Positions 8,651 to 17,533 of a DNA stretch of 64,000 nucleotides are shown piece by piece. Origin of the DNA: JADLGL01 sp963732865. Its GTDB lineage: Bacteria > Pseudomonadota > Alphaproteobacteria > Rhizobiales > Kaistiaceae. The position numbers and the translations under genes were made by a program. The notes beneath the pieces are model-generated. The model saw nothing but the letters and a program-made list of their open reading frames with translations, made no database searches and was not told where the DNA came from. The stretch covers positions 310,001-374,000 of the forward strand of contig CAVTBC010000004.1 of NCBI GenBank assembly GCA_963732865.1. The letters run 5' to 3'. Numbering within the stretch: the first letter of the stretch is position 1; each line of letters starts with the position of its first letter.

Positions 8651-9538
8651 CTAGCCCGGCGGGCCGCCGCGGATGCGCTCGGGCGTGCCGCGATAGCAGC
8701 CGATGGTATAGGGATATTCGCGTGTCAGAACATAGTGATAGAGGCTGACCATCTGGCCGTTCCACATCACTTCGCTGGTGCGGCCATGGCATTCGTCGAG
8801 GTCGGCATTGGTGAGCTCGACCCCGTCGGCGTCGTACATGGAATAGATGCCGAAGCCGTCCAGCGCATAGCCGATCAGAACCTCGAAGCCGGTCTGGTCG
8901 GGCAGGCACGGGCTTGGCCCGTGATAGTGATATTCGCCCTGCATCTGCGGATGGCCGCTGCAGAGATCCTGCACCTCGTGGGCGACGGCGTCGCGGCCGG
9001 CATCGTCGAGGCTGTTGTAGATCGCGACGCCATTGAGGGCGATGCCGATCATCCCCATGCCGACACAGGACGGTGTCGCCGCCAGCTCCGGGTTGAGCGG
9101 GAGCGACAGCGTGATGGTCTGAGCGTGGATCGTGTTGGGGTTGCGGTCGAACTGATAGGCCGGATCGTTGCGCGCGATGGGGAAGGTGCCTGTTTCGGTG
9201 TCGACCGGCAGGCCGTTGCCGGTGATGACGCGTTGGTCACCGGAGACTGTGATGGCGAACTGCGCCTCCGGCCAGGTCATCTCGCCCTCGACGGTCGGCT
9301 TGGCGGTGAGGTCCCAGGTGTCGCCGTGGATCCAGGTCGGCGTTCCCTGGGCGCCGCCGCCCCGGAAACGGGTCATGCACGAGTAGGTATAGCCGGCCTC
9401 GGGCGACGTGCTGATGCGGCCGTCGCCAAGCGGCAGGTGGGTGATATCGAGGACTTCGGTCTGCTTCTGAGCAAGTGCCGGCTGAGTCAGGGTCAGGGCG
9501 GCAAGTAGCAAGAGCGGAAGATGGCCGAGGCGGGGCAT
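8651..9538 (-). CDS. Secreted YHYH-domain protein
   Basis: A 295-residue exported protein with a signal peptide ending near PALAQ. The C-terminal half holds the YHYH signature (GEYHYHGPSPCL), then LIGYALDGFGIYSMYD, DECHGRTSEVMW and YPYTIGCYRG, which define this widespread domain of unknown function. Several conserved cysteines and histidines suggest a metal-binding or disulfide-stabilised extracellular domain. It converges with mtgA, one base after that gene's stop. Confidence 0.8.
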   Translation of the reverse strand: MPRLGHLPLLLLAALTLTQPALAQKQTEVLDITHLPLGDGRISTSPEAGYTYSCMTRFRGGGAQGTPTWIHGDTWDLTAKPTVEGEMTWPEAQFAITVSGDQRVITGNGLPVDTETGTFPIARNDPAYQFDRNPNTIHAQTITLSLPLNPELAATPSCVGMGMIGIALNGVAIYNSLDDAGRDAVAHEVQDLCSGHPQMQGEYHYHGPSPCLPDQTGFEVLIGYALDGFGIYSMYDADGVELTNADLDECHGRTSEVMWNGQMVSLYHYVLTREYPYTIGCYRGTPERIRGGPPG

Positions 9539-9595
9539 GGGGATCTTTGTGCCACGATGTGCCTGAGCGATACAACGAAGTGGCCAGCGAGGCGC

Positions 9596-9624
9596 TGGTC
9601 AAGCGCCGGCGAAGTCTGTATAGA
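9596..9624 (+). promoter_or_regulatory. Candidate sigma-70-type promoter for rpmF
   Basis: TGGTCA and TATAGA are separated by 17 bases in the gap before rpmF. Each box matches four of six consensus positions. It would give a leader of roughly 80 bases. Confidence 0.35.
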
Positions 9625-9709
9625 GCGCGCAAATTCCATCCGACATCGGCGTCGATCGGTGGCTCCCAGCGGGTCGCGGCGCAGTTGTCGACCCAACGGA
9701 GCCCGAACA

Positions 9710-9892
9710 ATGGCTGTTCCCAAGAGAAAGACTTCGCCTTCGAAGCGCGGCATGCGCCGTTCGGCCGACGCGCTGAAGCGCCCCACCTATGTCGAAGACA
9801 AGGATTCGGGCGAATATCGCCGGCCGCATCACATCGACCTCAAGACCGGCATGTATCGCGGCCGCCAGATTCTGGAGCCGAAGGAAAGCTGA
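9710..9892 (+). CDS. rpmF: 50S ribosomal protein L32
   Basis: A 60-residue L32 beginning AVPKRKTSPSKRGMRRS, the family signature, and ending in LEPKES. GGAG lies eight bases before the ATG. There are no CxxC zinc pairs, so this is the zinc-independent form usual in alphaproteobacteria. The gene is its own short unit, closed by the hairpin just downstream. Confidence 0.97.
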   Translation: MAVPKRKTSPSKRGMRRSADALKRPTYVEDKDSGEYRRPHHIDLKTGMYRGRQILEPKES

Positions 9893-9924
9893 GCCTAGCT
9901 CGCTTTTTCCCCGAACTTGTCGAC

Positions 9925-9949
9925 AGGCCGGCCTCTGAGCCGGCCTTTT
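9925..9949 (+). terminator. Intrinsic terminator after rpmF
   Basis: AGGCCGGC and GCCGGCCT form a perfect eight-base-pair stem around a six-base loop, followed by TTTT. It begins 32 bases after the rpmF stop. Confidence 0.8.
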
Positions 9950-10010
9950 CATTGCCCGGCCCGGCGGAGTCGCTAGGATGGCGCGCGGTCGCTAGCGGAG
10001 AACCCCGAAG

Positions 10011-10430
10011 ATGCGCGCCTTCCCGTTCACCATCGTTACGCTCGTCATCTACAACATCGTCATCATTTTCTCGGGCGCCGAGGTCTGGGACAATGTCATC
10101 GTCACGCTGACGCTGTTCTCCGGAGAAATCTGGCATCTGACGACCGGCATCCTGATGATCATGGCCGGCCTTGTCGTCCTGCTGGTCGAAATCCTGCGGG
10201 CGACCACGATCGAGCGAACGGCGATCACCAACCACGTCCTCTCGGTGGTCGTCCTGATCGTCTATGTCGTGGAGTTCGTGGTCGTGGCCGAGGCCGGCAA
10301 TTCCACCTTCTTCATCCTGTCGATGATTGCACTGGTCGACGTTCTGGGCGGCATCGTCGTGACCATCCGGCTGGCGACGAGAGATTTCTCGGTCGAGCGG
10401 GGTAGTGGCATGTATCCGCCCGGAGGCTAG
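10011..10430 (+). CDS. Four-helix membrane protein of unknown function
   Basis: A 139-residue protein made almost entirely of four hydrophobic helices: near residues 4-22 (FPFTIVTLVIYNIVII), 44-62, 74-92 and 98-118. Charged residues are few and lie between the helices. The ends are short and hydrophilic (FSVERGSGMYPPGG). There is no known transport motif. It stands upstream of the GGDEF-EAL gene on the same strand and may be co-transcribed with it. I do not recognise the family. Confidence 0.7.
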   Translation: MRAFPFTIVTLVIYNIVIIFSGAEVWDNVIVTLTLFSGEIWHLTTGILMIMAGLVVLLVEILRATTIERTAITNHVLSVVVLIVYVVEFVVVAEAGNSTFFILSMIALVDVLGGIVVTIRLATRDFSVERGSGMYPPGG

Positions 10431-10491
10431 GGCATCGGCACAATTTGATCCTCTGCCGGAAGGAATCTTAACAAATTTCGGCGATCTCAAG

Positions 10492-12261
10492 ATGTCGGGA
10501 CGCTTGGGACATCTAGGCGGGCGATTTCTGCGGGGGATGAAGGTGCCGCGTCCTATTCGAGCTTCCGGAAATACGAAATCCGAAGGCGGGGACTACGAAA
10601 GCGCGCTTGAGCTCCTGTCCGCGCTGGGCGAGGTCGCCTATCGCTGGTCGGTCGAGGACGACCGATTGCATTGGGATGGCGACATTCAGACCGTCCTTGG
10701 CGTGCCGGCCGGCGAAATCGATTCCGGTCGGTCCTATGCCGGTCTGATCGACCCCGAGAGCGAGACAAACCGCCACGATGCAGTGTTCAATACCGAGGCC
10801 GCCGATCGCGGGACGGGCGTGCCGTTCCGCGTCGAATATGGGCTCAGGCCGGGCGGCAGCACCCACCCGCTCGTTTGGATCGAGGATTGCGGCCGCTGGT
10901 ACGGCGATGGCACCGGCAAACCGCAACGCGTCGTCGGTGCTATTCGCGTCATCAGCGATCGCCATGAACGCGAGCAGCTGCTGACCTTCCGTTCGTCGCA
11001 TGACGAGCTGACCGGCTTCTACAACCGCGCCCGGCTGATCGAGCTGCTTGAAGAGGCGCTCGCGGCCTCGCAGCGCTTCCGCAATCATTCGGCCTTTCTG
11101 CTGCTCGCCATCAATTCCTTCCGTCTGATCAACGATGCCTATGGCTTCGATGTCGGCGACCAAGTGCTGGCGGCGATTGCCAAACGGATCGCATCGCGGC
11201 TGCGCGGTGGCGATGCGATCGGCCGCTTCTCCGGCAACAAGCTCGGCGTCATTCTGCGCGACTGCGGCGATGAGATCATGGCCGTGGCGGCCGAACGTTT
11301 CCTTGAGGTCGCGCGCGAAGAGGTGGTCACCACCGACAATGGTGCGATCGCCGTCACCATCTCGATCGGCGGCGTGACGCTGCCGCGCAACGCCCGCAGC
11401 GTCGGCGAGGCCACGGCGCGGGCGGAGGAGGCGTTGTCGGGCTCGCGCCAGCGCGGCCATGGCCGGTTCCAGCCTTTCGTCCAGTCGTCCGGACGACAGG
11501 CCGAGCGGCGGGCCAATGCGGCGATGTCGACACAACTGATCAGCGCCCTGGGCGAGGATCGGCTGAAGCTTGCATTCCAGCCGATCGTCGATGTGTCGAC
11601 CCGGCAGCCCGTTATCTACAAATCTCTCCTGCGCCTGATCCAATCCGATGGATCGGTGGCCGAAGCCCAGTCCTTCATGCCTCTGTCCGAGCGGATCGGA
11701 TTGGCGCGGCTGCTTGACCAGCGGGCCCTCGAACTCGCGATAGCCACGCTGAAGGCCTCGCCGGACGTGACCATTTCCGTCAATGTGACGGCGGACACCG
11801 CTACGGAGCCGTCATGGCTCGCCTGTCTCGAGCACGCCGTTTCCTACGATCGCGGCCTGGCGCGGCGCCTTGTGGTTGAACTCACCGAATCGACCGCGGT
11901 GCGAAACGTCGAAGAAGCCACGCGCTTCGTCTCCGCCGTAAAGGGCATCGGTTGTTCCGTGGCGATCGACGATTTCGGCGCCGGCTACAGCTCGTTCCGC
12001 ATTCTGCGCCAGCTCGACGTCGACATCGTCAAGATCGATGGCGGCTTCATCAAGAATGTCGCCCAGGATGCCGATGATCAGATCTTCGTGCGGACGCTGA
12101 TCTCGCTCGCCCGCCATTTCCGCCTGAAGACAGTCGCCGAATGGGTGCGCGACGAAGCGACGGCAGCCATGCTGAAAGATTGGGGCGTCGATTATCTGCA
12201 GGGCGATCTGACGGGCTGCGCCGCTTTTGCGCTCGGCGCGCCCAAATCGTCGGCCGCCTAA
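10492..12261 (+). CDS. PAS-GGDEF-EAL protein with degenerate catalytic motifs
   Basis: A 589-residue protein: a PAS-like sensor domain (about 40-165), a GGDEF-type domain and an EAL-type domain. The GGDEF motif reads SGNKL (residues 247-251), so diguanylate cyclase activity is unlikely. The EAL motif reads KSL in YKSLLR (from 377), losing the metal-binding Glu, although the ELTES, DDFGAGYSSF and VKID motifs remain. The late TVAEGVE motif reads TVAEWV. It therefore probably works as a c-di-GMP or protein-binding receptor, not an enzyme. No transmembrane segment is visible. The start is uncertain: ATG 10492 or ATG 10537. Its TAA shares bases with the convergent bolA stop. Confidence 0.85.
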   Translation: MSGRLGHLGGRFLRGMKVPRPIRASGNTKSEGGDYESALELLSALGEVAYRWSVEDDRLHWDGDIQTVLGVPAGEIDSGRSYAGLIDPESETNRHDAVFNTEAADRGTGVPFRVEYGLRPGGSTHPLVWIEDCGRWYGDGTGKPQRVVGAIRVISDRHEREQLLTFRSSHDELTGFYNRARLIELLEEALAASQRFRNHSAFLLLAINSFRLINDAYGFDVGDQVLAAIAKRIASRLRGGDAIGRFSGNKLGVILRDCGDEIMAVAAERFLEVAREEVVTTDNGAIAVTISIGGVTLPRNARSVGEATARAEEALSGSRQRGHGRFQPFVQSSGRQAERRANAAMSTQLISALGEDRLKLAFQPIVDVSTRQPVIYKSLLRLIQSDGSVAEAQSFMPLSERIGLARLLDQRALELAIATLKASPDVTISVNVTADTATEPSWLACLEHAVSYDRGLARRLVVELTESTAVRNVEEATRFVSAVKGIGCSVAIDDFGAGYSSFRILRQLDVDIVKIDGGFIKNVAQDADDQIFVRTLISLARHFRLKTVAEWVRDEATAAMLKDWGVDYLQGDLTGCAAFALGAPKSSAA

Positions 12262-12521
12262 GCGGCGCGGGCCTCGATCGCCAGGGCGTGAACACGGTCG
12301 GCGAGTTCGGCCGCGAGCGCTTCGTTGACGGCGCGATGGATGGACAGCCGGCTCATGCCGGCGAAAGCGGGGGCAACGATACGAACGCGAAAATGGGTTT
12401 CGCCGCCTTCGCGCCAGCCGCCATGCCCCTTGTGCTGGTCCGATTCATCTACCACTTCCAGCGACGATGGATTGAAGGCCGCGGTGAGGCGGTGCGTTAT
12501 CCGATCCTTGACGGCGCCCAA
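12258..12521 (-). CDS. bolA: BolA-family protein
   Basis: An 87-residue BolA protein, partner of monothiol glutaredoxins in Fe-S and iron homeostasis. It starts with TTG (AGGAG upstream), giving GAVKDRITHRLTAAF, followed by the family's LEVVDES, HGGWREGGETHFRV and LSIHRAVNEALAAEL. BolA directly before a J-domain gene and cobST is a conserved order in this group. It is divergent from the J-domain gene, with 62 bases between. Confidence 0.92.
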   Translation of the reverse strand: MGAVKDRITHRLTAAFNPSSLEVVDESDQHKGHGGWREGGETHFRVRIVAPAFAGMSRLSIHRAVNEALAAELADRVHALAIEARAA

Positions 12522-12583
12522 ACTACCCTGCTCCTGATCAGCTACGACTTGCCGCGATGTGCCGTGGCCAGCATAATCGACAG

Positions 12584-13183
12584 ATGAAGCTCAACTCCAA
12601 ATATTTCGACAGCATCCGGATTAGTTCGGCCGCGGAAGAGGTGGACGAGGCGCCCGCCTGCGAATGGAGCGGCTGCAGGCACCATGGCGGCTATCGCGCG
12701 CCCAAGGGACGGCTGCGCGAAGGGCAATATTACAATTTCTGCCTTGAGCATGTGCGCGAATACAACAAGTCCTACAACTACTTCTCCGGCATGCCGGATG
12801 AGCAGATCGACGCCTATCGCCGCGCTTCGGCCACCGGTCATCGCCCCACTTGGGCGATGGGCAGCGGGGCCGGTTCGTCCGATGCCCGGCGCGGCCAGGG
12901 CGGCACGGCTAAGCCGATGCGCGATACGTTCGGCATGTTCGAAGGCCTCGGCCAGGATTTCGAGCCCGAACGGCGCAAGCGGCCGATCCGCAATCTCGAG
13001 CGCCGCTCCTTCGCCATGCTGGACCTTGAGGGCAGCGAAAGCCGAGACGAAATCAAGGCCCGGTTCAAGGCGCTGGTGAAACGGTTGCATCCGGACGCCA
13101 ATGGCGGCGACCGCGGCTCGGAAGACAAGCTGCGCGAGATCATCCAGGCGTATAACCACCTCAAGGCCGCCGGCTTCTGCTGA
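12584..13183 (+). CDS. J-domain (DnaJ-like) co-chaperone
   Basis: A 199-residue protein starting at ATG 12584 (KLNSKYFDSIRI). The N-terminal part has a cysteine/histidine cluster (CEWSGCRHHGGYRAP) and a conserved YYNFCLEHVREYNKSYNYF block. The J domain is at the C-terminus, with HPD in VKRLHPDANGG, so it can stimulate an Hsp70 ATPase. This arrangement, with the J domain last, is typical of the alphaproteobacterial protein encoded next to cobS. The client is unknown. Confidence 0.88.
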   Translation: MKLNSKYFDSIRISSAAEEVDEAPACEWSGCRHHGGYRAPKGRLREGQYYNFCLEHVREYNKSYNYFSGMPDEQIDAYRRASATGHRPTWAMGSGAGSSDARRGQGGTAKPMRDTFGMFEGLGQDFEPERRKRPIRNLERRSFAMLDLEGSESRDEIKARFKALVKRLHPDANGGDRGSEDKLREIIQAYNHLKAAGFC

Positions 13184-13234
13184 CGCCAATCAACCCATCC
13201 GGGCGCCGCCGCGGGCGCGCCCCGCGGAGGCTCA

Positions 13235-14221
13235 ATGACAACAACTGAAACCAACTGGTCGGATGTGCCGGACATGAAAGTGTCCGTCCGCCAGGTCTTC
13301 GGAATCGACAGCGATCTGGAGGTTCCAGCGTTCTCGGAGGACAGCGAGCACGTTCCGGATTTGGACGATGACTACATCTTCGACCCGCAGACGACGCTCG
13401 CGATCCTCGCCGGCTTTGCGCACAATCGCCGGGTGATGGTGACCGGCTATCACGGCACCGGCAAGTCGACGCATATCGAGCAGATCGCGGCGCGGCTCAA
13501 CTGGCCCTGCGTTCGGGTCAATCTCGACAGCCACATCTCGCGCATCGACCTCATCGGCAAGGATGCAATTGTCATCCGCGACGGCATGCAGGTCACCGAG
13601 TTTCGCGACGGCATCCTGCCCTGGGCACTGCAGACCAACACGGCGTTGGTGTTCGACGAATATGATGCCGGCCGGGCCGACGTGATGTTCGTCATCCAGC
13701 GCGTGCTCGAGGTGTCGGGCAAGCTGACGCTGCTCGATCAGAGCAAGGTCATCCGGCCGCATCCGGCGTTCCGCCTTTTCGCCACGGCAAACACCGTGGG
13801 CCTCGGCGATACGTCGGGCCTTTACCACGGCACGCAGCAGATCAATCAGGGCCAGATGGATCGCTGGTCGATCGTCGTGACGCTGAACTACCTGCCGCAT
13901 GACCGCGAGGTCGATATCGTCGCCGCCAAGGCGCCGCATTATCGCGATGCCGAAGGTAGGGCCCTGCTGTCGAAGATGGTGCGCGTCGCCGATTTGACTC
14001 GGAACGCCTTCATCAATGGCGATCTGTCGACGGTGATGAGCCCGCGCACAGTCATCATCTGGGCCGAGAACGCCCAGATATTCAACGATGTGGCCTTCGC
14101 TTTCCGGGTCACCTTCCTCAACAAATGCGACGAAGCGGAGCGGGCGATCGTCGCCGAGTTCTATCAGCGCTGCCTGGGCGAGGAATTGCCGGAGGCGGCG
14201 ACGAACGTCGTCATGTCCTGA
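13235..14221 (+). CDS. cobS: Aerobic cobaltochelatase subunit CobS
   Basis: A 328-residue AAA+ ATPase that, with CobT and CobN, inserts cobalt into hydrogenobyrinic acid a,c-diamide in aerobic cobalamin synthesis. Walker A is GYHGTGKSTH, Walker B LVFDEYD, and sensor-like LFATANTVGLGD follows. The beginning VRQVFGIDSDLEVPAFS is the CobS signature. CobN is not in the window. cobT begins eight bases after the stop. Confidence 0.96.
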   Translation: MTTTETNWSDVPDMKVSVRQVFGIDSDLEVPAFSEDSEHVPDLDDDYIFDPQTTLAILAGFAHNRRVMVTGYHGTGKSTHIEQIAARLNWPCVRVNLDSHISRIDLIGKDAIVIRDGMQVTEFRDGILPWALQTNTALVFDEYDAGRADVMFVIQRVLEVSGKLTLLDQSKVIRPHPAFRLFATANTVGLGDTSGLYHGTQQINQGQMDRWSIVVTLNYLPHDREVDIVAAKAPHYRDAEGRALLSKMVRVADLTRNAFINGDLSTVMSPRTVIIWAENAQIFNDVAFAFRVTFLNKCDEAERAIVAEFYQRCLGEELPEAATNVVMS

Positions 14222-14229
14222 GTTCCGTC

Positions 14230-16119
14230 TTGGCCGAATCCAACCAGATCAAGTCCCGGCCGCCGACACCGCCCGTCGATCCGTTCAAGCAGGCCGTCGC
14301 CGGCTGCATGCGGGCAATGGCGGCGCGGCCGGACCTTGAAGTCAGCTTCGGCGCCGACCGGCCTTATCTGAGCGGTCTCAAGGCGCGGCTGCCCGAGCCG
14401 CCGCGCAAATTGACCGCAAACGATATCGCCGTCAGCCGCGGCCTCGGCGATTCGATGGCGCTGCGTCTCGCCTGCCACGATCCGGCCGTTCACAGCCGTC
14501 TGTCGCCGAAAGGGCAGAATGCGCGCGCCGTTTTCGATACGGCCGAGCAGGCGCGGATCGAGGCCGTCGGCTCGCTGCGTATGGCTGGCGTCGCCGAGAA
14601 TCTTGCGGCCATGCTCGACGAACGCTTCCGCCGCAATCACCTTGAAGAGGTGACGCAGCGGTCGGAAGCGCCGCTGGAGGACGCCTTGGCGCTGGTGATG
14701 CGCGAGCGGCTGACCGGACGGCCGCCGCCGCCATCGGGCAAGGCGGTCGCCGATCTGTGGCGCCCCTGGATCGAGGAAAAAGCCGGCGCCGAGCTCGATC
14801 GGCTGGCGGCGAATGTCGAGGATCAGGCAGCATTCGGCGATATCGTCCGCGATGTCATCAGCTCGCTCGAAATGGGCGACGAGCTCGGCGGCGACGGCGA
14901 CAGCGAAGAGACGGAGAATGACCAAGCCGAACCCCAGGATGGCGGCGACGACGCCGAGGGCGGCGAAGAATCCGACGGTGACGGCGGCGACAGCTCCGAC
15001 GACACCGAGGCGGCGAGCGACGAATCCTCCTCCGCCGAAATGGAGGCCGAGGAGGCGGACGCCGAGCGCTTCGAGGATGACGGCAGCGAGGCCCGCGAGT
15101 CCGGCGAAGTGCGCCGGCAGCAGCAGCCCTGGCACGGCGACGACGGCGAGGCGTCGTATCGCCCCTATACGGAGCGGTTCGACGAGGTGATCAAGGCCGA
15201 GGACCTGTGCGATCCCGACGAGCTCGGGCGGCTGCGCGGTTTCCTCGACAAGCAATTAGCGCCGCTGCAGGGCGCCGTGGCCCGGCTTGCCAACCGCCTG
15301 CAGCGCCGGCTCCTGGCGCAGCAGAACCGGTCATGGGATTTCGACCAGGAGGAGGGCGTCCTCGATGCGGCGCGGCTTTCCCGCGTCGTCACCGATCCGT
15401 CGCACCCTTTGTCGTTCAAGGTTGAGCGCGATACCGAATTCCGCGACACGGTGGTGACGCTGCTGCTCGACAATTCCGGCTCGATGCGCGGCAGGCCGAT
15501 CACGGTCGCGGCGATCTGCGCCGATATCCTGGCGCGGACGCTCGAACGCTGCGGTGTGAAGGTCGAGATTCTCGGCTTCACGACACGGGCTTGGAAGGGC
15601 GGGCAGGCGCGCGACGCTTGGCTGCAGGCGGGCAAACCGCCGAATCCCGGCCGCCTCAACGACCTGCGCCATATCATCTACAAATCAGCCGACGCGCCCT
15701 GGCGGCGGGCGCGGCGCAATCTCGGCCTGATGCTGCGCGAAGGCCTGCTCAAGGAGAACATCGACGGCGAGGCGCTGGCCTGGGCGCATTCGCGCCTGTT
15801 GGCGCGGCCGGAGCAGCGGCGCATCCTGATGATGATCTCGGATGGCGCGCCGGTCGACGATTCGACCCTGTCGGTCAATCCGGCCAATCTCCTGGAGCGT
15901 CATCTGCGCCGCGTCATCGAGGAGATCGAGACGCATTCGCCGGTGGAACTGCTTGCCATCGGCATCGGTCACGACGTGACGCGGTATTATCGCCGCGCGG
16001 TGACGATCATCGACGCCGAGGAGCTGGCGGGTGCGATGACCGAGAAGTTGGCTGAGCTGTTCGAAGAAGATGACGGCCGCTCGCCACGCAGCCGGGGTGC
16101 GCGCCGCGCTGCCGCATGA
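14230..16119 (+). CDS. cobT: Aerobic cobaltochelatase subunit CobT
   Basis: A TTG start at 14230, just after cobS, gives 629 residues and places PVDPFKQAVAGCMRAMA at the N-terminus as in other CobT proteins. The middle has a long acidic linker (about residues 220-300, rich in Glu, Asp, Ser and Gly). The C-terminal third is a von Willebrand A domain with the MIDAS motif DNSGSM. With CobS it forms the AAA+ chaperone-like ring that drives CobN. Its end overlaps the next gene by four bases (ATGA). Confidence 0.94.
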   Translation: MAESNQIKSRPPTPPVDPFKQAVAGCMRAMAARPDLEVSFGADRPYLSGLKARLPEPPRKLTANDIAVSRGLGDSMALRLACHDPAVHSRLSPKGQNARAVFDTAEQARIEAVGSLRMAGVAENLAAMLDERFRRNHLEEVTQRSEAPLEDALALVMRERLTGRPPPPSGKAVADLWRPWIEEKAGAELDRLAANVEDQAAFGDIVRDVISSLEMGDELGGDGDSEETENDQAEPQDGGDDAEGGEESDGDGGDSSDDTEAASDESSSAEMEAEEADAERFEDDGSEARESGEVRRQQQPWHGDDGEASYRPYTERFDEVIKAEDLCDPDELGRLRGFLDKQLAPLQGAVARLANRLQRRLLAQQNRSWDFDQEEGVLDAARLSRVVTDPSHPLSFKVERDTEFRDTVVTLLLDNSGSMRGRPITVAAICADILARTLERCGVKVEILGFTTRAWKGGQARDAWLQAGKPPNPGRLNDLRHIIYKSADAPWRRARRNLGLMLREGLLKENIDGEALAWAHSRLLARPEQRRILMMISDGAPVDDSTLSVNPANLLERHLRRVIEEIETHSPVELLAIGIGHDVTRYYRRAVTIIDAEELAGAMTEKLAELFEEDDGRSPRSRGARRAAA

Positions 16120-17135
16120 GAAGGCTTGGCGCTGCGGCGCTGCTGTTCCTGCTGTCGACCGCGGCCCATGCCGAGCCGGGCTTCGTCGCGATCAATGTCA
16201 CGGCGACGCCGATCGATAGCTTCGACATCGCCCCGGGCGCTACCGAGGCTGGGGAGGTGACGTTCCGCGGCGGCTTGGTGCTGCGTTCGGATCACCGTCA
16301 ATTCGGCGGGATCTCGGGCCTCGATATCACGGAGGATGGCAGGCTCTTCGCTGTCGCCGATACCGGTTTCTGGCTCACTGCCGACATCCTTGAGGACGCC
16401 GATGGCTGGCTGCGCGGCGCCGATCATTGGCGGATGGCGCCGATCCTCGACGACAATGGCGAGGAGGCAAACAGCAAAGGCTCAGCCGATGCCGAAGGCC
16501 TTCGCCTCGATCCGCAGGGCGACAGCGTCCTCGTCTCCTTCGAAGGCAACCATCGCGTCAGCCGGTTCGACCTCGCCGCCCTCGACACGGCGCGTCCAAC
16601 GGCGGTGGCACTGCCGACATTGACCGGTCTCCGCCCCAATCGCGGCATCGAGGCTGTGGCGATCGCGCCGGACGATTCAGTGCTTGGCGGCGCAATTGTC
16701 ATTATCTCGGAGGAGGCCGATGACGGCGCCGGCAATATCCGGGCGTGGGTCGTGGACGGCCCGCGCGCCGGTGCCTTTTCGGTGCGGCGCGAGGGCCAGT
16801 ATTCCGTGACGGACGCCGCGTTCCTGCCGAATGGCGACCTCCTCATTCTCGAAAGGCTGTTTTCGCTGGGCGAGGGCGTCGGCTTCCGCATCCGCCGGCT
16901 TTCGGCCGAGGACATCCGGCCGGGCGCCACGGTGGACGGACCGGTGGTGCTGACCGACGATCGCCTGTCTCAGATCGACAATATGGAGGGAATGGCGCTG
17001 CGGCCCCTGCCTTCCGGCGAGGTGCTGATCACGATTGTGTCGGACGACAATTACAGCCTGCTTGAGCGAACGCTCTTGCTGCAGTTCGTCTGGCGTGAGG
17101 CGATACCGCCGAACCCGACGCCGAGGCCGGACTAG
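16116..17135 (+). CDS. Exported esterase-like phytase-family protein
   Basis: A 339-residue protein with a signal peptide (LLFLLSTAAHAE) and a phytase-like beta-propeller domain: FGGISGLDI, ADTGFWLTADI, SADAEGLRLD, NRGIEAVAI and QIDNMEGMALRP. Members are annotated as esterase-like activity of phytase family; the true substrate is not established. The ATGA overlap with cobT suggests translational coupling, a placement also conserved in relatives, though a link to cobalamin is not known. Its stop interlocks with that of rpmB in one CTAG. Confidence 0.85.
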   Translation: MRRLGAAALLFLLSTAAHAEPGFVAINVTATPIDSFDIAPGATEAGEVTFRGGLVLRSDHRQFGGISGLDITEDGRLFAVADTGFWLTADILEDADGWLRGADHWRMAPILDDNGEEANSKGSADAEGLRLDPQGDSVLVSFEGNHRVSRFDLAALDTARPTAVALPTLTGLRPNRGIEAVAIAPDDSVLGGAIVIISEEADDGAGNIRAWVVDGPRAGAFSVRREGQYSVTDAAFLPNGDLLILERLFSLGEGVGFRIRRLSAEDIRPGATVDGPVVLTDDRLSQIDNMEGMALRPLPSGEVLITIVSDDNYSLLERTLLLQFVWREAIPPNPTPRPD

Positions 17136-17428
17136 GCCGCCTGTGCGGTCGCCTGCTTCTTGGCGATCTGGCGCTTCAGGGTGAGGGCGCGCGACGACAA
17201 AGCCGCGTCCTTCGCCTTGGTGAGAAACGCATCGAGGCCACCGATATGCTCAACCGAGCGCAGCGCGTGCGCGGAAATGCGCAGCGACACCGACTGGCCG
17301 AGAGCGTCGCTGATCAGCGTCACCTGGCACAGATTGGGCAGAAAGCGCCGCCGGGTCTTATTGTTGGCATGGCTGACATTGTTGCCCGACAAGACAGCCT
17401 TGCCGGTCAATTCGCATCGCCGGGACAT
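17132..17428 (-). CDS. rpmB: 50S ribosomal protein L28
   Basis: A 98-residue L28 with SRRCELTGKAVLSGNNVSHANNKTRRRF at its start, the family signature. It carries the alphaproteobacterial C-terminal extension rich in Lys and Ala (KKQATAQAA). It has its own strong promoter 60 bases upstream and shares a CTAG stop tetramer with the convergent phytase-like gene. Confidence 0.97.
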   Translation of the reverse strand: MSRRCELTGKAVLSGNNVSHANNKTRRRFLPNLCQVTLISDALGQSVSLRISAHALRSVEHIGGLDAFLTKAKDAALSSRALTLKRQIAKKQATAQAA

Positions 17429-17488
17429 CGCGTTCTTCCTGATCCGAAATCGTCTCGCCCGCCCGAAATGAGCGCGCGGAAGCCCGCG

Positions 17489-17517
17489 TCTATAAGAAGC
17501 GCGGCCCGGCGCGTCAA
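17489..17517 (-). promoter_or_regulatory. Sigma-70-type promoter of rpmB
   Basis: On the minus strand, TTGACG and TATAGA are separated by exactly 17 bases, about 60 bases before the rpmB ATG. This is one of the best promoter matches in the window. Confidence 0.6.
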
Positions 17518-17533
17518 GGCGCGGATGCTGGTT

